A stretch of 64,000 nucleotides of DNA from Hydractinia symbiolongicarpus (Eukaryota > Cnidaria > Hydrozoa > Anthoathecata > Hydractiniidae): contig NC_079888.1 in assembly GCF_029227915.1 (NCBI RefSeq), positions 17,712,001-17,776,000 on the forward strand, in the 5' to 3' direction. Position numbers and translations under genes: made by a program. The notes under the pieces are model-generated. The model saw only the letters and a program-made list of their open reading frames with translations, had not been told where the DNA came from and made no database searches. Positions 23,301-32,170 of this stretch are shown in pieces; position 1 is the first letter of the stretch; every line of letters starts with the position of its first letter.

Positions 23301-26300
23301 AGCCCCACAATCAAACACAACTCGGATCTTGCCAGGTTTATTTTCATTATAAACACCGTGGTGTGGGATATACCATGTTTTTCCTTCTGGAGGTGGATTA
23401 TCCGATTGTTTCGCAAACCCACTAGTTATCATGTCTTCCATGAATTTCTTGTAGTCTGTGAAGAACTTGTCATTTCTTTTGAAACGCCTTTTAAGTTGTT
23501 CTAACCTTCGTTCTGCTTGTTTGCGATTGTTTGGTAGAATAATTTCTGGGTCCTTTAATGGTAATGGCAAGATATAGTGTCCATCTTCATACTTGGTCTC
23601 TTTTTCCATTAACTGCATGAATTTGCGATCTTCAAACGAAATTTCCTCGGAATCTGGCTCATTCACCTTCAAGTCAGCAAGTTTTGGCTCTGTAAAATCA
23701 TGAAGATACATTTGATGCAGCATTTCTGCAATGCCTGAGTCGTGTATACTTTCTTTTGCGACGAAGCTAGTTGCTGATGATGATACGCTTTCAATGTTGC
23801 TAATAATAATGTTATGACAATTAATACTTCTGGCGCTACCATTTGACTGAATTGGTCCAACAACACACCAACCAAGCTTAGTTCTAACGGCATATGGTCC
23901 GCCCATCATACTAGGGATCAATTCTAGTGGTTCCAGAGCTTTCACACAATTTGCACCAATTAAGAGACCCACGTCCCCTGGAGTTTTCGAAATTTCGTCT
24001 TCAATATCATGCAAATAATTCCAACTTGATATCTTTTTTGAAGTAATAATATCCTCAGAACTCATTGGGAGATCGTGCTTTGTGTACGACTTTGGTAACT
24101 TGATCCAACATTTTTCCAATTTTGGTATTGCTGTACAAACCTCCAAACCAGTCACTACCGAAGATGAAAACGTCCGATTGCCGTTCATCGTTTTAACAGT
24201 CACTGAAGTTTTTGGAGCATCAATATCAAGGGCACAAACCAAACTTTCTTTTACAAAGGTCCCTTGACTGCAACAGTCCAGCATGGCAAAAGTTTGAATT
24301 TCTTTTCCAGTATTTGTATGGCGGAGAATAACAGGTACGACACACATACTGGTAGCATTGAAATTATTTTCGAAGCCAGTAGCAGAAGATATTAAAGGTT
24401 TCTGCTCGTCTTCTTCCTTTTCTTTATTTGACTTCTTCAGTTTGAAACCATGGAGTCCAGTAGGGTGGTTGCCATCACAGGTTTTACATTTTCTGCGCTT
24501 AGAACAAATTCTAGCATAATGACTTTTACTAATTGGCTCATAACATCCATAACAAAGTCTTTTCTCTGATAACAACTTACTACGATCATCAACTGTTTTG
24601 GATAAGAATTTGTTGCATTCGTCTGGATCGTGGTTTCCGTCACATATCTGGCATTGATTCTTATCAGATGATTTATATCCTGAAGTATTTTTATCTTTGG
24701 TACGAGTAAAATTACATTTTAGCTTTCTTCTGTTGTTCGAGCCATTTTCATACATTTCAATTGCTTCACGTGAAAACATAGGGTCACAAACTAGTGTAGC
24801 CTCCTCATCTATAAATCTTTCAAAATCTGCAAATACTGGTTCTTTCTCACACTTTCTCAAAGCAAACACTCTTCTATTCCATTTATCTCTCAAATACATG
24901 GGTAATTTGGTGAGGAGAAGACAAATGGTGTCTGGATTATCCAATGCATTCCAAGATAATATTGAGCACAGATTTTTGCATTTGACAAGAAAGTTATGGA
25001 ACTTTCTGAAAGCGGATTTATCGCCAGACTTTACAGCAGGCCATAGTCTTATTTCTCTACGATATGCAGCAACTATAGCATATTGATCACCAAATTTTTC
25101 TTTAAGTAATTCTCTAGCAGTAACGTATCCAATGTCTGCAGGTAGATGTATGCAATGCTGTATCAGATCTTTCGCATCCCCACTGGTAAATTTAATCAGC
25201 CTAATCAATCTTCCCCTGGCATCAAGAACATTCTTTTCGACTACTTCTTCAAACATTGAAATAAAATACGAATAGTTTATTGGGTTACCGTTAAAAGATT
25301 CCATATCTACTTCTGGAGCAGATTGTTGGCGTATCAAGTTGCAGAACATGTCACTTATATTTCCTTTTTCGGGTAAAGGATTTGCCCATTTATGCGCCAA
25401 TTCTGGTCTAGCTTCGAAACCTGATAGTGACCATTTCTCAGTGTTGTCAGCATGAATAGTTCTATGAATATAATCCTTTGATTTTAACTTAACATGACTG
25501 GGTGGTAACATGACAGATGCCTGAGATTCTCTTTCTAAGTCTTCATATACTTTATTCCGCGCTTGGGATTTGGCTATTTCTGCTTCTAATTCCAACTGCT
25601 TGCTTAAGTGTTCTGCCTTCTGACGGTTTTCTAACAACGACGCTTCTGCCTTTAATTCGGCTAACCTGATTTTTTCCTGAATTGCCTTTTCTTTGGTTGA
25701 TGATTGCGATCTACTTGATTTACTCGAACCTGATGAGTACTTTGATAAACTTTTCCTATTGGATTTTTGAGAATTTTTCTCTAAACGATTTTCAATTTCT
25801 GCTATCCAATTTTTTGACTTGTGTTTCAAAGCAAATACTTGCTCATCGATGTCTACAAAATAGTTAGCTTCGTCTATATCACTAGATGGATTTATCTGGC
25901 GATTTAACTCACAATATGATGCATGGGTGTTTTCAAATAACTTCCAAACTTCATCAAGCTGATTCCCCTGTTCAACAACTGTTTTATAATGACTATCTGT
26001 TAACATAAGTTCTCTGATCGATTCCATTAGTTTACATACTCTCCTGTGTAATTTCTGTCTTTTCTGATACAAAGTTTCTACTTGATGTTCCAAACCTTTC
26101 GGTGTGTATGTCCTCTGTCTTTCGGAACGTCTAGTCTGCCTCTCCAGCATTGGTTTATTACTGATCTCTAGTCTGGTCATAACATCATCAACATCTCTAT
26201 GGACCTGCACATCAACTTTATCTCCAATCATAACAGATGGTGTTAATACCGACTTTGCATTTTCAGCAACTCCCTTGTTTTCTCCGCCTTCAGATTTAGC

Positions 26301-26321
26301 TTTCGGAGAATTCACTGACAT
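20310..26321 (-). CDS. BEL/Pao gag-pol polyprotein, 2003 aa
   Basis: An unbroken frame from the ATG at 26321; a GTG upstream would add 26 residues, but ATG is preferred. Numbering from that ATG: gag-like part with an Ala/Glu/Lys coiled coil (about 210-255); DUF1759-like gag segment (about 330-520); Cys/His knuckles (CQICDGNHDPDEC near 557 and two more to about 625); aspartic protease with LDCCSQGTF (D682); reverse transcriptase with FMADIEKMF and YVDD (1124-1127); RNase H with SDA (about 1306) and TDSQ (1380); integrase zinc finger (H-x-H...CVTC, about 1629-1668); integrase core with D1700 (VDMFG), D1762 (SDNGSNF) and E1815 (GGVWE); and a C-terminal chromatin/DNA-binding type module. It makes and integrates cDNA of the element. 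The frame is intact, so it may be active. The DCC in place of D[ST]G at the protease site is noted separately. Confidence 0.96.
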   Translation of the reverse strand: MSVNSPKAKSEGGENKGVAENAKSVLTPSVMIGDKVDVQVHRDVDDVMTRLEISNKPMLERQTRRSERQRTYTPKGLEHQVETLYQKRQKLHRRVCKLMESIRELMLTDSHYKTVVEQGNQLDEVWKLFENTHASYCELNRQINPSSDIDEANYFVDIDEQVFALKHKSKNWIAEIENRLEKNSQKSNRKSLSKYSSGSSKSSRSQSSTKEKAIQEKIRLAELKAEASLLENRQKAEHLSKQLELEAEIAKSQARNKVYEDLERESQASVMLPPSHVKLKSKDYIHRTIHADNTEKWSLSGFEARPELAHKWANPLPEKGNISDMFCNLIRQQSAPEVDMESFNGNPINYSYFISMFEEVVEKNVLDARGRLIRLIKFTSGDAKDLIQHCIHLPADIGYVTARELLKEKFGDQYAIVAAYRREIRLWPAVKSGDKSAFRKFHNFLVKCKNLCSILSWNALDNPDTICLLLTKLPMYLRDKWNRRVFALRKCEKEPVFADFERFIDEEATLVCDPMFSREAIEMYENGSNNRRKLKCNFTRTKDKNTSGYKSSDKNQCQICDGNHDPDECNKFLSKTVDDRSKLLSEKRLCYGCYEPISKSHYARICSKRRKCKTCDGNHPTGLHGFKLKKSNKEKEEDEQKPLISSATGFENNFNATSMCVVPVILRHTNTGKEIQTFAMLDCCSQGTFVKESLVCALDIDAPKTSVTVKTMNGNRTFSSSVVTGLEVCTAIPKLEKCWIKLPKSYTKHDLPMSSEDIITSKKISSWNYLHDIEDEISKTPGDVGLLIGANCVKALEPLELIPSMMGGPYAVRTKLGWCVVGPIQSNGSARSINCHNIIISNIESVSSSATSFVAKESIHDSGIAEMLHQMYLHDFTEPKLADLKVNEPDSEEISFEDRKFMQLMEKETKYEDGHYILPLPLKDPEIILPNNRKQAERRLEQLKRRFKRNDKFFTDYKKFMEDMITSGFAKQSDNPPPEGKTWYIPHHGVYNENKPGKIRVVFDCGAEFDGVSINKMLMSGPDLTNQLVGVVMRFREELIAFMADIEKMFYQVRVSEKHRSMYRYLWWPQNDINQDPVDHEMCVHVFGAASSPSCSNYALKRTATDFIDLFGIAAAEILRNNFYVDDLLKSVRERKVAIELIKQVVNMCQAGGFNLVKFVCNDSNVLESLPDDKKKISTSPLDINTCSDPTMERALGISWNLENDCFEFKVTFREKPMTRRGMLSMLSSIYDPLGFIGPFILRGRRIIQHLCYDNFGWDDRVPVDVVENWHKWISNVRKLENVKINRCFHPKDFGEIVESELHHFSDACSSGYGQVSYLRIKNERGRIHCAFVSGKSRVAPKKFISIPRLELTAAVLSIKMSKVIKKELTYPINNEFFWTDSQVILSYICNSEKRFKIFVANRIQIIKDHSDVNQWHYINTKDNPADYASRGIKADQDKAEIWFNGPSFLWQPRHVWKQPDVAAEISEDDPEVKKSVHVNMNTIQDDVLSRIENRLSSWEKAKRVVAYVFKYIFLLRYRIEQRRQEQSMLKVDYPHLEHLSVDMMEHAASKIISLLQEKYFASEIDSLGRKSNLISSNTIYKLNPFVDSHGILRVGGRLRNANFDENVIHPILLPKNSKITELIVRWCHERVAHSGRGMTLNELRGNGFWVIGANTVVRSLINKCVTCRSLRGKVGNQLMGNLPKERLQSEPPFTYCGVDMFGPFVIKVKRNELKRYGAMFTCLSSRAIHIEITSSMDTDSFILALRRVIARRGNIRTMISDNGSNFVGAQSELRKAFEEMDQKRVQEFLSNYGTEWIIWKKNPPAASHMGGVWERQIRSVRSILTALLKTHAGSLNEESLITLMTEAEAIVNSRPLTVETLNDVNSMQPLSPSQLLTMKSKVIMPPPGSFSRPDLYCRKQWRRVQYLANEFWDRWRKEFVTSLQPRTKWQKNERNFKVGDIVLLKEHTDRCDWPMARVIKTFADKTGTVRSVEIFLSRNATEQKKVILERPIHKLVLLVGIE

Positions 26322-26399
26322 CCTTCCAAACAAAGAACTAAGGTTATCCACTTCTAAACCGCAGAAATAAGTCAACCAAACAAACTTCGCTAAACTCAC

Positions 26400-26555
26400 A
26401 ACCTCAACAACAAAACAAACTCCACCAAACTTATAACATCAACAACAAAACAAGCTTCACCAAACTCTCAACAACAACAAAACAATTTCCTCAAACTCTC
26501 AACCACAACAAAACAATTTCACCAAACTCTCAACCGCAAAAACCAAATAAACTTC
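26400..26555 (-). repeat. Short tandem repeat in the BEL leader
   Basis: About four degenerate units of 35-40 bp (CAACAACAAAACAA...TTCACCAAACTCT on the + strand) fill the untranslated leader between the 5' LTR and the gag start. Confidence 0.7.
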
Positions 26556-26574
26556 AATAATTCTAGCTGGTAAA

Positions 26575-26590
26575 CCAGGACACTTTACCA
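26575..26590 (-). promoter_or_regulatory. Primer-binding site of the BEL element
   Basis: Four bases inside the 5' LTR the minus strand reads TGGTAAAGTGTCCTGG. It begins with TGG, as expected for pairing with a tRNA 3' CCA. I cannot name the tRNA from this window. Confidence 0.6.
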
Positions 26591-26594
26591 CTTT

Positions 26595-27330
26595 TGTTGC
26601 TGCCAAAGTAAGCGACACAATTTAACAAACTCGTATTTGTTTTCAACGGCTAAAATAATTATACAGAAACTAACTAATATAAAGAATCAATAAGCATAGA
26701 AAAACAAACAAAGGAACAGGGTGGAAACACACACACAAAGGAAAACAAAAAGGGGCTGGTCACACTAACCACAACTAAAATTTGATCAGCCCAAAAGGGG
26801 GTGTGGCAAAATGGCTGACCAAAACAAACTATAGCCTAAGTGTGACCAGAAAATGCAAAATGTCACTATATAAATTATATAATATCTAATAATAAATATA
26901 AACTTACTGGTAAAGTTTATGCCTAACTTATGCAGTGCAGCAACAAGAACAATGTGTTTGGTAAACACCAAGAATGACAAATACTTGGTCAACACCAAGA
27001 ATGAACAAAAAATGACAGAAACAATTTTTTATGCCATGTCTTACTAGTAAGAAGACTAATTTCCAACTGACTGCAAAATGCAAAAAACATCATATATATA
27101 TGTGTCCCTTGAGACATACCTAAGGCCATTACCATTATGTAAAAGAACAAAGGTATTGAAAATAAGCATGCCTCAATGCATAACAGTCCCTAAGGAACAC
27201 AACTAAATAAAATGAATCAAAAACCTTTATACACATAGAGACTCAGTACACTCATAAACATTAAAACAGATACATGAACTTTACACATAACTTTACACAT
27301 AAAAAACATAAACAAACAAAGATTGTTTCA
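26595..27330 (-). repeat. 5' LTR of the BEL element
   Basis: Same 736 bp as 19509-20244. Its outer edge abuts ATCAT, the target duplication, inside the coiled-coil pseudogene. Confidence 0.95.
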
Positions 27331-28232
27331 ATCATTGGTGACAAATGCATTACCTCTTTGGTCGACATTATTCGCCAACATCTCATTACGTTCTGTTAGG
27401 CTACATTTGATAAGCTTGCTCATCATTTCCAATCTTTCATCCGAATCAGCAAGTCTACCTTTAAGCTTAAAAACTTTGTCTTCCAAAATTCTTTTTGTTG
27501 CTTGTGCTGAAAAATTTGAAGTAGTGAGAATTAGAACTTCGTCTTTTATTTTCTTCACGTCATCTTGCAAATCTGCTAGCTGTTGGTTAAGCTGCAAAGT
27601 TCTCCTGAAGAGCATTTTATAATGCAGCATTTACCAGATTGTTAGTTATTAGAGAAATAAAATTCTCTTGTGCTTACTTGATAATTAAATTAAGATTAGC
27701 ACATTTTGTTTCTAATTATCTCACTTCTTCCGCTTCTCTCTGTTTTTCAGTATCCTGAGATTGAAGTTTGTTGTTAATTTCAGCAAGTTTTTCTTGCAAT
27801 TCCTTTATCTTTGTATCCTTTTCTTCCATTTCTACGAACATGTCATCCATTCTTCGATTTATTCTCTTCAATTTGTCATCTTTCTTATGATTATCACTTA
27901 GGAGATAACTCACTTGGTTTTTAAGCTTTTGTTCCCTCTTTTGTGATTCAAAGATCTCTAAAACAAATTATTTTTCATTGGAAATTAACGCATCTAACAT
28001 TACGAAAAATCTTACAAAAAGTCGATTCGTAATATCCAGTCATTAATACAGTAGCAAAAGTCGAAACACAAATTTTTGTAAAACTTTTAAAGGTGCAGAC
28101 TTAGAAAAAGAAACAAAATAAATTTTTTACCTCATTTGTTATCTTCAACAACTCTTTATATTCGTCTGCATAGCTTTCTAATTCTTTCAAATACTTGGTA
28201 TGGATAAGTTTATAACTTCCATCATAAAGACT
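27331..28232 (-). pseudogene. Decayed coiled-coil gene copy, 5' part
   Basis: The minus strand carries exon 1 without its start (28131 to about 28228, DGSYK...ELLKITNE with GTAAAA donor), an intron, and exon 2 from 27955. It aligns to the + gene at 29575-31011 through NAFVTND, where the BEL element interrupts it. Stops occur after REAEEVR, at CAAG-TAA and in the NAAL*NAL region. At the codon where the + copy has a premature TGA this copy reads CGA, so it keeps the ancestral Arg. It forms an inverted pair with the + gene, with about 1.3 kb between. Confidence 0.87.
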
Positions 28233-29473
28233 AGCCCATATACAAATTCTTTAGCTTCTTGCGCTGGATACCCTTTAAAGTGGTCACCACTCTATAACGA
28301 ACATTTTCCTAACAAACGGAAAAAATGATGTCAAACTTTGATAACGAAGCTAATGTGCACTAGATACTTTTCTCCATAGCGGACGTTATCACTAGATCTA
28401 ATGTTCCACTATAGGAGACACCTTCAACAATAAGCCCTACAAAACAATTATTAAAACAATTATGGCGACATTTTATATGTTAGCAAACCTCTAGAAGAAA
28501 AGAAATATTTTTTAAGAAGGAAGCGTTTCTACATTCTTGTCGAAACTCTTCCATTGTGGTTATTCCTAGCTCTAAAACACACTACGAAGGACAGTGACTT
28601 ATGAAAACAGTCTCGTGCGGTCATAGTAAGCCTCGCGTTCAATTAAGATGCGTTTGTCGAAACGTCGTTTTTCTTGACGCATTTTTCCAGCATGAATTTT
28701 TTTTACTGACTAGGTTCGTTCGTTATCCGCAAAACTTGGCATGGACAAAAAAAACATGCTGGAAATTATGGCGATGTAAAAATCCCGTTCAAAATTCTTC
28801 CAAAAATCACCAAAAAATATTTATCACACTCAACAAAAGCCGATATGGACATGATAATGATAATGACTATAAACTTTGTTTTTTTTACATAAATACTGTT
28901 TTTGGACCGAAGTAGGTTAAAAAGCTTTATTTTCAATCAGAATTAGCTAGGAAATTAAAACGAATGTGGAAATTAGTTAATTAAGGGAGAATGTTATGTA
29001 CGATAATGTTTGTCGTCGTGGTGTATCATTCTAGCATAGTGTTTCTTAGCACAGCACATCTTCATTGTATAGTTTTACGTTTCGTCAAGTCAGATAACTC
29101 TTCGTATAGTGTTTGTTGCGGCGGATTTTATATGTGGCAAAACATGTTTATGGTGCTACATGGAATAACTATTTTTGTGAACTACTTTCAAGCAAACGTC
29201 ACACGAAACCCCAAGAGTGTGTCTGAAACGTTTTGATTAATTTTAAAACTTGTTGTCTCCATTTATTTATGACCTGGATAAACCAGTTTAAAGTGAATAT
29301 TTTTTAGATATAGCTCCAAATTATACAACAGAACAAAGAGCTACCAGATAAAATTCATTGTTGAACTGTATGCGTTTTGCAGAAACATAGCGTAAACTAG
29401 TTAACATTCAGAATGGCCGAAGACCTTTAAAAAAAATGGTCGGATTATGATGTTGTGCACTGCAAATTACATT
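28233..29473. other. Spacer between the inverted gene copies
   Basis: About 1.3 kb separates the heads of the two inverted coiled-coil gene copies. Short open frames are present but show no domain or splice context. The last part contains the likely promoter of the + copy. Confidence 0.45.
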
Positions 29474-29498
29474 TGACGTCAAATTTTGTCTATATAAA
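29474..29498 (+). promoter_or_regulatory. CRE-like palindrome and TATA box of the coiled-coil gene
   Basis: TGACGTCA (29474-29481) is followed 9 bases later by TATATAAA (29491-29498). Transcription would start near 29,525, about 50 bases before the ATG at 29575. TGACGTCA is the consensus for CREB/ATF bZIP factors. Confidence 0.6.
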
Positions 29499-29574
29499 CA
29501 GAGACCGTTTTTAGAGTTTTCATTTATTCTTGAGCTGTGAGTGAAGAAAGACAAAGGAAAAAATATTTCAAAAG

Positions 29575-31011
29575 ATGGATTCCACAGATGTTTATTATGA
29601 TGGAAGTTATAAATTTATCCATACCAAGTATTTAAAAGAAGTAGAAAGCTATGCAGACGAATATAAAGAGTTATTAAAGATAGCGAATGAGGTAAAAAAA
29701 TCATGTTTCTTTTTCCTGTTTGGCTTCTTCAAAAGTTTTAGAACAATTAGTCTTTTGACCTTTTGCTAATATAATAATGACTGGATATTATGAATCGACT
29801 TTTACAAAAGATTTTTCGTAATGTTAGATGCGTTACTTTTAAATAAAAAATGATTTGTTTTAGAGATCTTTGAATCACAAAAGGGGGAACAAAAGCTTAA
29901 AAACCAAGTGAGTAGTCTCCTAAGGGATAATCATAAGAAAGATGACAAATTGAAGAGAACAAATTGAAAAATGGATGACATGTTCGTAGAAATGGAAGAA
30001 AAGGATACAAAGATAAAGGAATTGCAAGAAAAACTTGCTGAAGTTAACAACAAACTTCAATCTCAGGAAACTGAAGAACAGAGAGAAGCGGAAGAAGTGA
30101 GAAAATTAAAAAGAAAATGTGCTAACCTTGATTTAATTATCAAGCGAATGCAAGAGAATTTTATTTCTCTAACAGCTAGCAATCTGGTAAATGCTGCTTT
30201 AAAGAATGCTCTTCAGGAGAACGTTTGCAGCTTAACCATACAGCTAGCAGATTCGCGACATGAAGAGAAGAAGGCGAAAGACGAAGTTCTAATTCTCACT
30301 GCTTCCAATTTTTCAGGACAGGCATCAAAAGATATTTTAGAAGAAGAAATTGTTAAGCTTAAAGGTAGACTTGCTAATTCGGATAAAAGATTGGAAATGA
30401 TGAGCAAGCTTATCAAATGTAGCCTAACAGAGCTCCAAGATATTATGCGTAATGAGATGTTGGCGAATAATGTCGACCAAAGAGGTAATGCATTTGTCAC
30501 CAATGATAACAACCTAGAAGATATGGTATGTGATGAATCAGCAGAGGGAGTTCTAAATGTCAGTTTGAAAGATTTAAATGGTGAAGTGACTCAAGGTATA
30601 ATTGGTGGAGATTCTCACGACGGAAGATGCAAGAATGATGTTTGCATTGATGGAGTTACTACCGTTGACGTTAATATTGGTAGTGGAGGATTCTCTTGCA
30701 AACAAGAATGCGCAAATATCAACAAAGAATTTCTAGCGAGCATTCAAAAGTTAAAAAACACGTTTTTGATGCTTGTAAAAGACTGGGAGAGAAAGATTGA
30801 ACGTAATCAAAAGTCGACACAAGATGACGCAATGTTTCAACAGCAAAGATCTAATATGGATGTGTCTATATACAATGGTTTGTGTGATTTGCAAGATAGT
30901 TTTACAAAAAAGAGAAGCTGTTTCAGGAAAAAATCTAAGAAAGCACAGATTGTAAACATATTAATAGAGGCGGCGGAGAAGAACAGAAGAGTTAGTTTTA
31001 CAGAAAACTAA
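29575..31011 (+). CDS. Coiled-coil protein of unknown function, + copy (in-frame TGA)
   Basis: Exon 1 (29575-29691) encodes 39 residues beginning MDSTDVYYDGSYKFIHTKYL and ends at GAG|GTAAAA in phase 0. Exon 2 starts at 29866 (TTAGAG|ATC), in frame with the long stretch to 31011. An in-frame TGA at 29965-29967, two codons before ATG 29971, would stop the joined protein after about 72 residues; the decayed inverted copy has CGA there. From 29971 the frame gives 346 residues. These are a heptad-rich, Glu/Lys-rich coiled coil (to about residue 160), an acidic Gly/Asp-rich linker with GGFSCKQEC, a second helical part, and a basic C terminus (FRKKSKK...NRRVSFTEN). No known domain is recognised. It may use the inner ATG, be a young pseudogene, or carry a sequence error. 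Confidence 0.65.
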
Positions 31012-31283
31012 ATCTTTGTGGTGTGAACATTTTAGTTTTAACTATTTTTTATACTCAATATATTTTTTGTTATTTTATGGTGTTGGTTTGCTTATTTTTT
31101 TGCCCGAATGTTGTTTTTAAAGTGGGGTTGGGGGTAATAATGGTCTGGAGGGTTTGGGTTAGAAAAAATTGCAATTTGATAAAGATTTGGGGTTACAATA
31201 ATTTTATTAAGAAGAGGTGTCGTTCTTGTCTTCCTGACATCAGTTTTAGGTTTTGTCTAGATTGATAAGTGAAGAACTTGCTC

Positions 31284-31289
31284 ATTAAA
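31284..31289 (+). terminator. Possible polyadenylation signal
   Basis: ATTAAA lies 273 bases after the coiled-coil gene stop. It is a common variant signal in an AT-rich region, so it is weak evidence. Confidence 0.25.
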
Positions 31290-31544
31290 AGAGAAAAACC
31301 AAGACACTGAAGACATTTATGCTACTATGCTTTTCTTATCCTTACCTTTATCGCAAAGAGGACTTGGCCCCCGGAGCTGTTAGACGTGACTCGTTAGAGG
31401 TACATTTTGTTACCTCCAGTTAGATTGTGTAAAAACGCATATCAAAGTTCATGTGAAGTAACGACGGCGATAAGATTAATCGCTGTCTTACGCATTTTTT
31501 AAAATTAGCGAGACAAAAATCAAAAGCAGCATTTCTCTTCCATA

Positions 31545-32170
31545 AGTAAGACAAAATTTATTTACACAAAAGAAACTCTTCGCAACACACTCAGCCATCC
31601 AAAAGATCCGGTTGATAAATCTATACAAAACAATATCGTCTACAAAATTCCATGTATTGGTTGCAATGCTGTCTACATTGGAGAGACCAAACGGACATTC
31701 AAACAAAGGAGTAGTGAACATGAGAGAGCTGTCAGAAATGGTGATACGGAGAAGAATGAGTCAATCTCGTCAACAAAAAAATCGAGAAACCAACTGGACT
31801 CAAAGCAAAATTAAAGAGTCGATTCATTTAACCAGTGATCTGAATCAACAAATAGGATCATCTTCAGTCTAGAACAACGAACAGAATTTTCGCGCCAATT
31901 CCATGCGGCAAACATTTTACGTTTGCGTCCGCACTAATCCAGGTGTAACGTGTTTACATCAAGGTCCAGATGTATTGATCTGAATTGATGCTAACGAATG
32001 TTTCATCTAATTTGCATCGTCCGATGATGAGAGAAGGGACTCTCGAAACGTCGCAGAACGTAAATACTCAGATCCACGACATGATAAACAGTCATATCGA
32101 AATAGAAAATACTGGACTGACAAGACAAAATATTTTCAGAATTACGCTTAATATCTTTACAATTAAAAAA
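31545..32170 (+). mobile_element. Penelope-like element 3' fragment with GIY-YIG remnant
   Basis: A frame from about 31563 to a TAA at 31812-31814 encodes TLRNTLSHPKDPVD, then NIVYKIPCIGCNAVYIGET and KRTFKQRSSEHERA. This is the CxxC plus YIGETxR...R..EH pattern of the GIY-YIG endonuclease that follows the reverse transcriptase in Penelope-like elements. It would nick DNA for target-primed insertion. The frame then shifts (NWTQSKIKESIHL... is in another frame) and the reverse transcriptase is missing upstream, so this is a 5'-truncated dead copy. Downstream lies a hammerhead-like motif, which such elements often carry. Confidence 0.75.
32024..32062 (+). ncRNA. Degenerate hammerhead-ribozyme-like motif
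   Basis: ATGATGAG (32024-32031) matches the core CUGAUGAG except at C3, followed by helix II GAGA/TCTC with a short loop and CGAAAC (32044-32049). CGT...ACG then forms a short helix III before TA. Helix I is not obvious. Penelope-like elements are known to carry hammerheads, so the location fits; the C3 change should abolish cleavage. Confidence 0.45.

Larger units (their letters stand above)
19509..27330 (-). mobile_element. Complete BEL/Pao LTR retrotransposon
   Basis: It is 7822 bp with 736-bp LTRs (TG...CA) flanked by the 5-bp duplication ATCAT (19504-19508 and 27331-27335). The LTRs look identical by eye and keep a constant offset of 7086. The inner part has a primer-binding site, a single long gag-pol frame and a purine-rich tract. 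Protease, reverse transcriptase, RNase H and integrase are in the order expected for BEL/Pao, and the integrase carries the usual zinc-binding and DDE residues. No envelope-like frame is seen. It inserted into an already duplicated coiled-coil gene copy and splits it. Intact structure and matching LTRs suggest a recent insertion. Confidence 0.96.

Noticed and set aside
20416-26370. Many plus-strand frames across the BEL coding region
   Set aside because: They are antisense shadows of the gag-pol frame and lack any domain.
28601-28915. 104-codon plus-strand frame in the spacer between the inverted gene copies
   Set aside because: No domain, no splice context and biased AT-rich composition; not supported as a gene.
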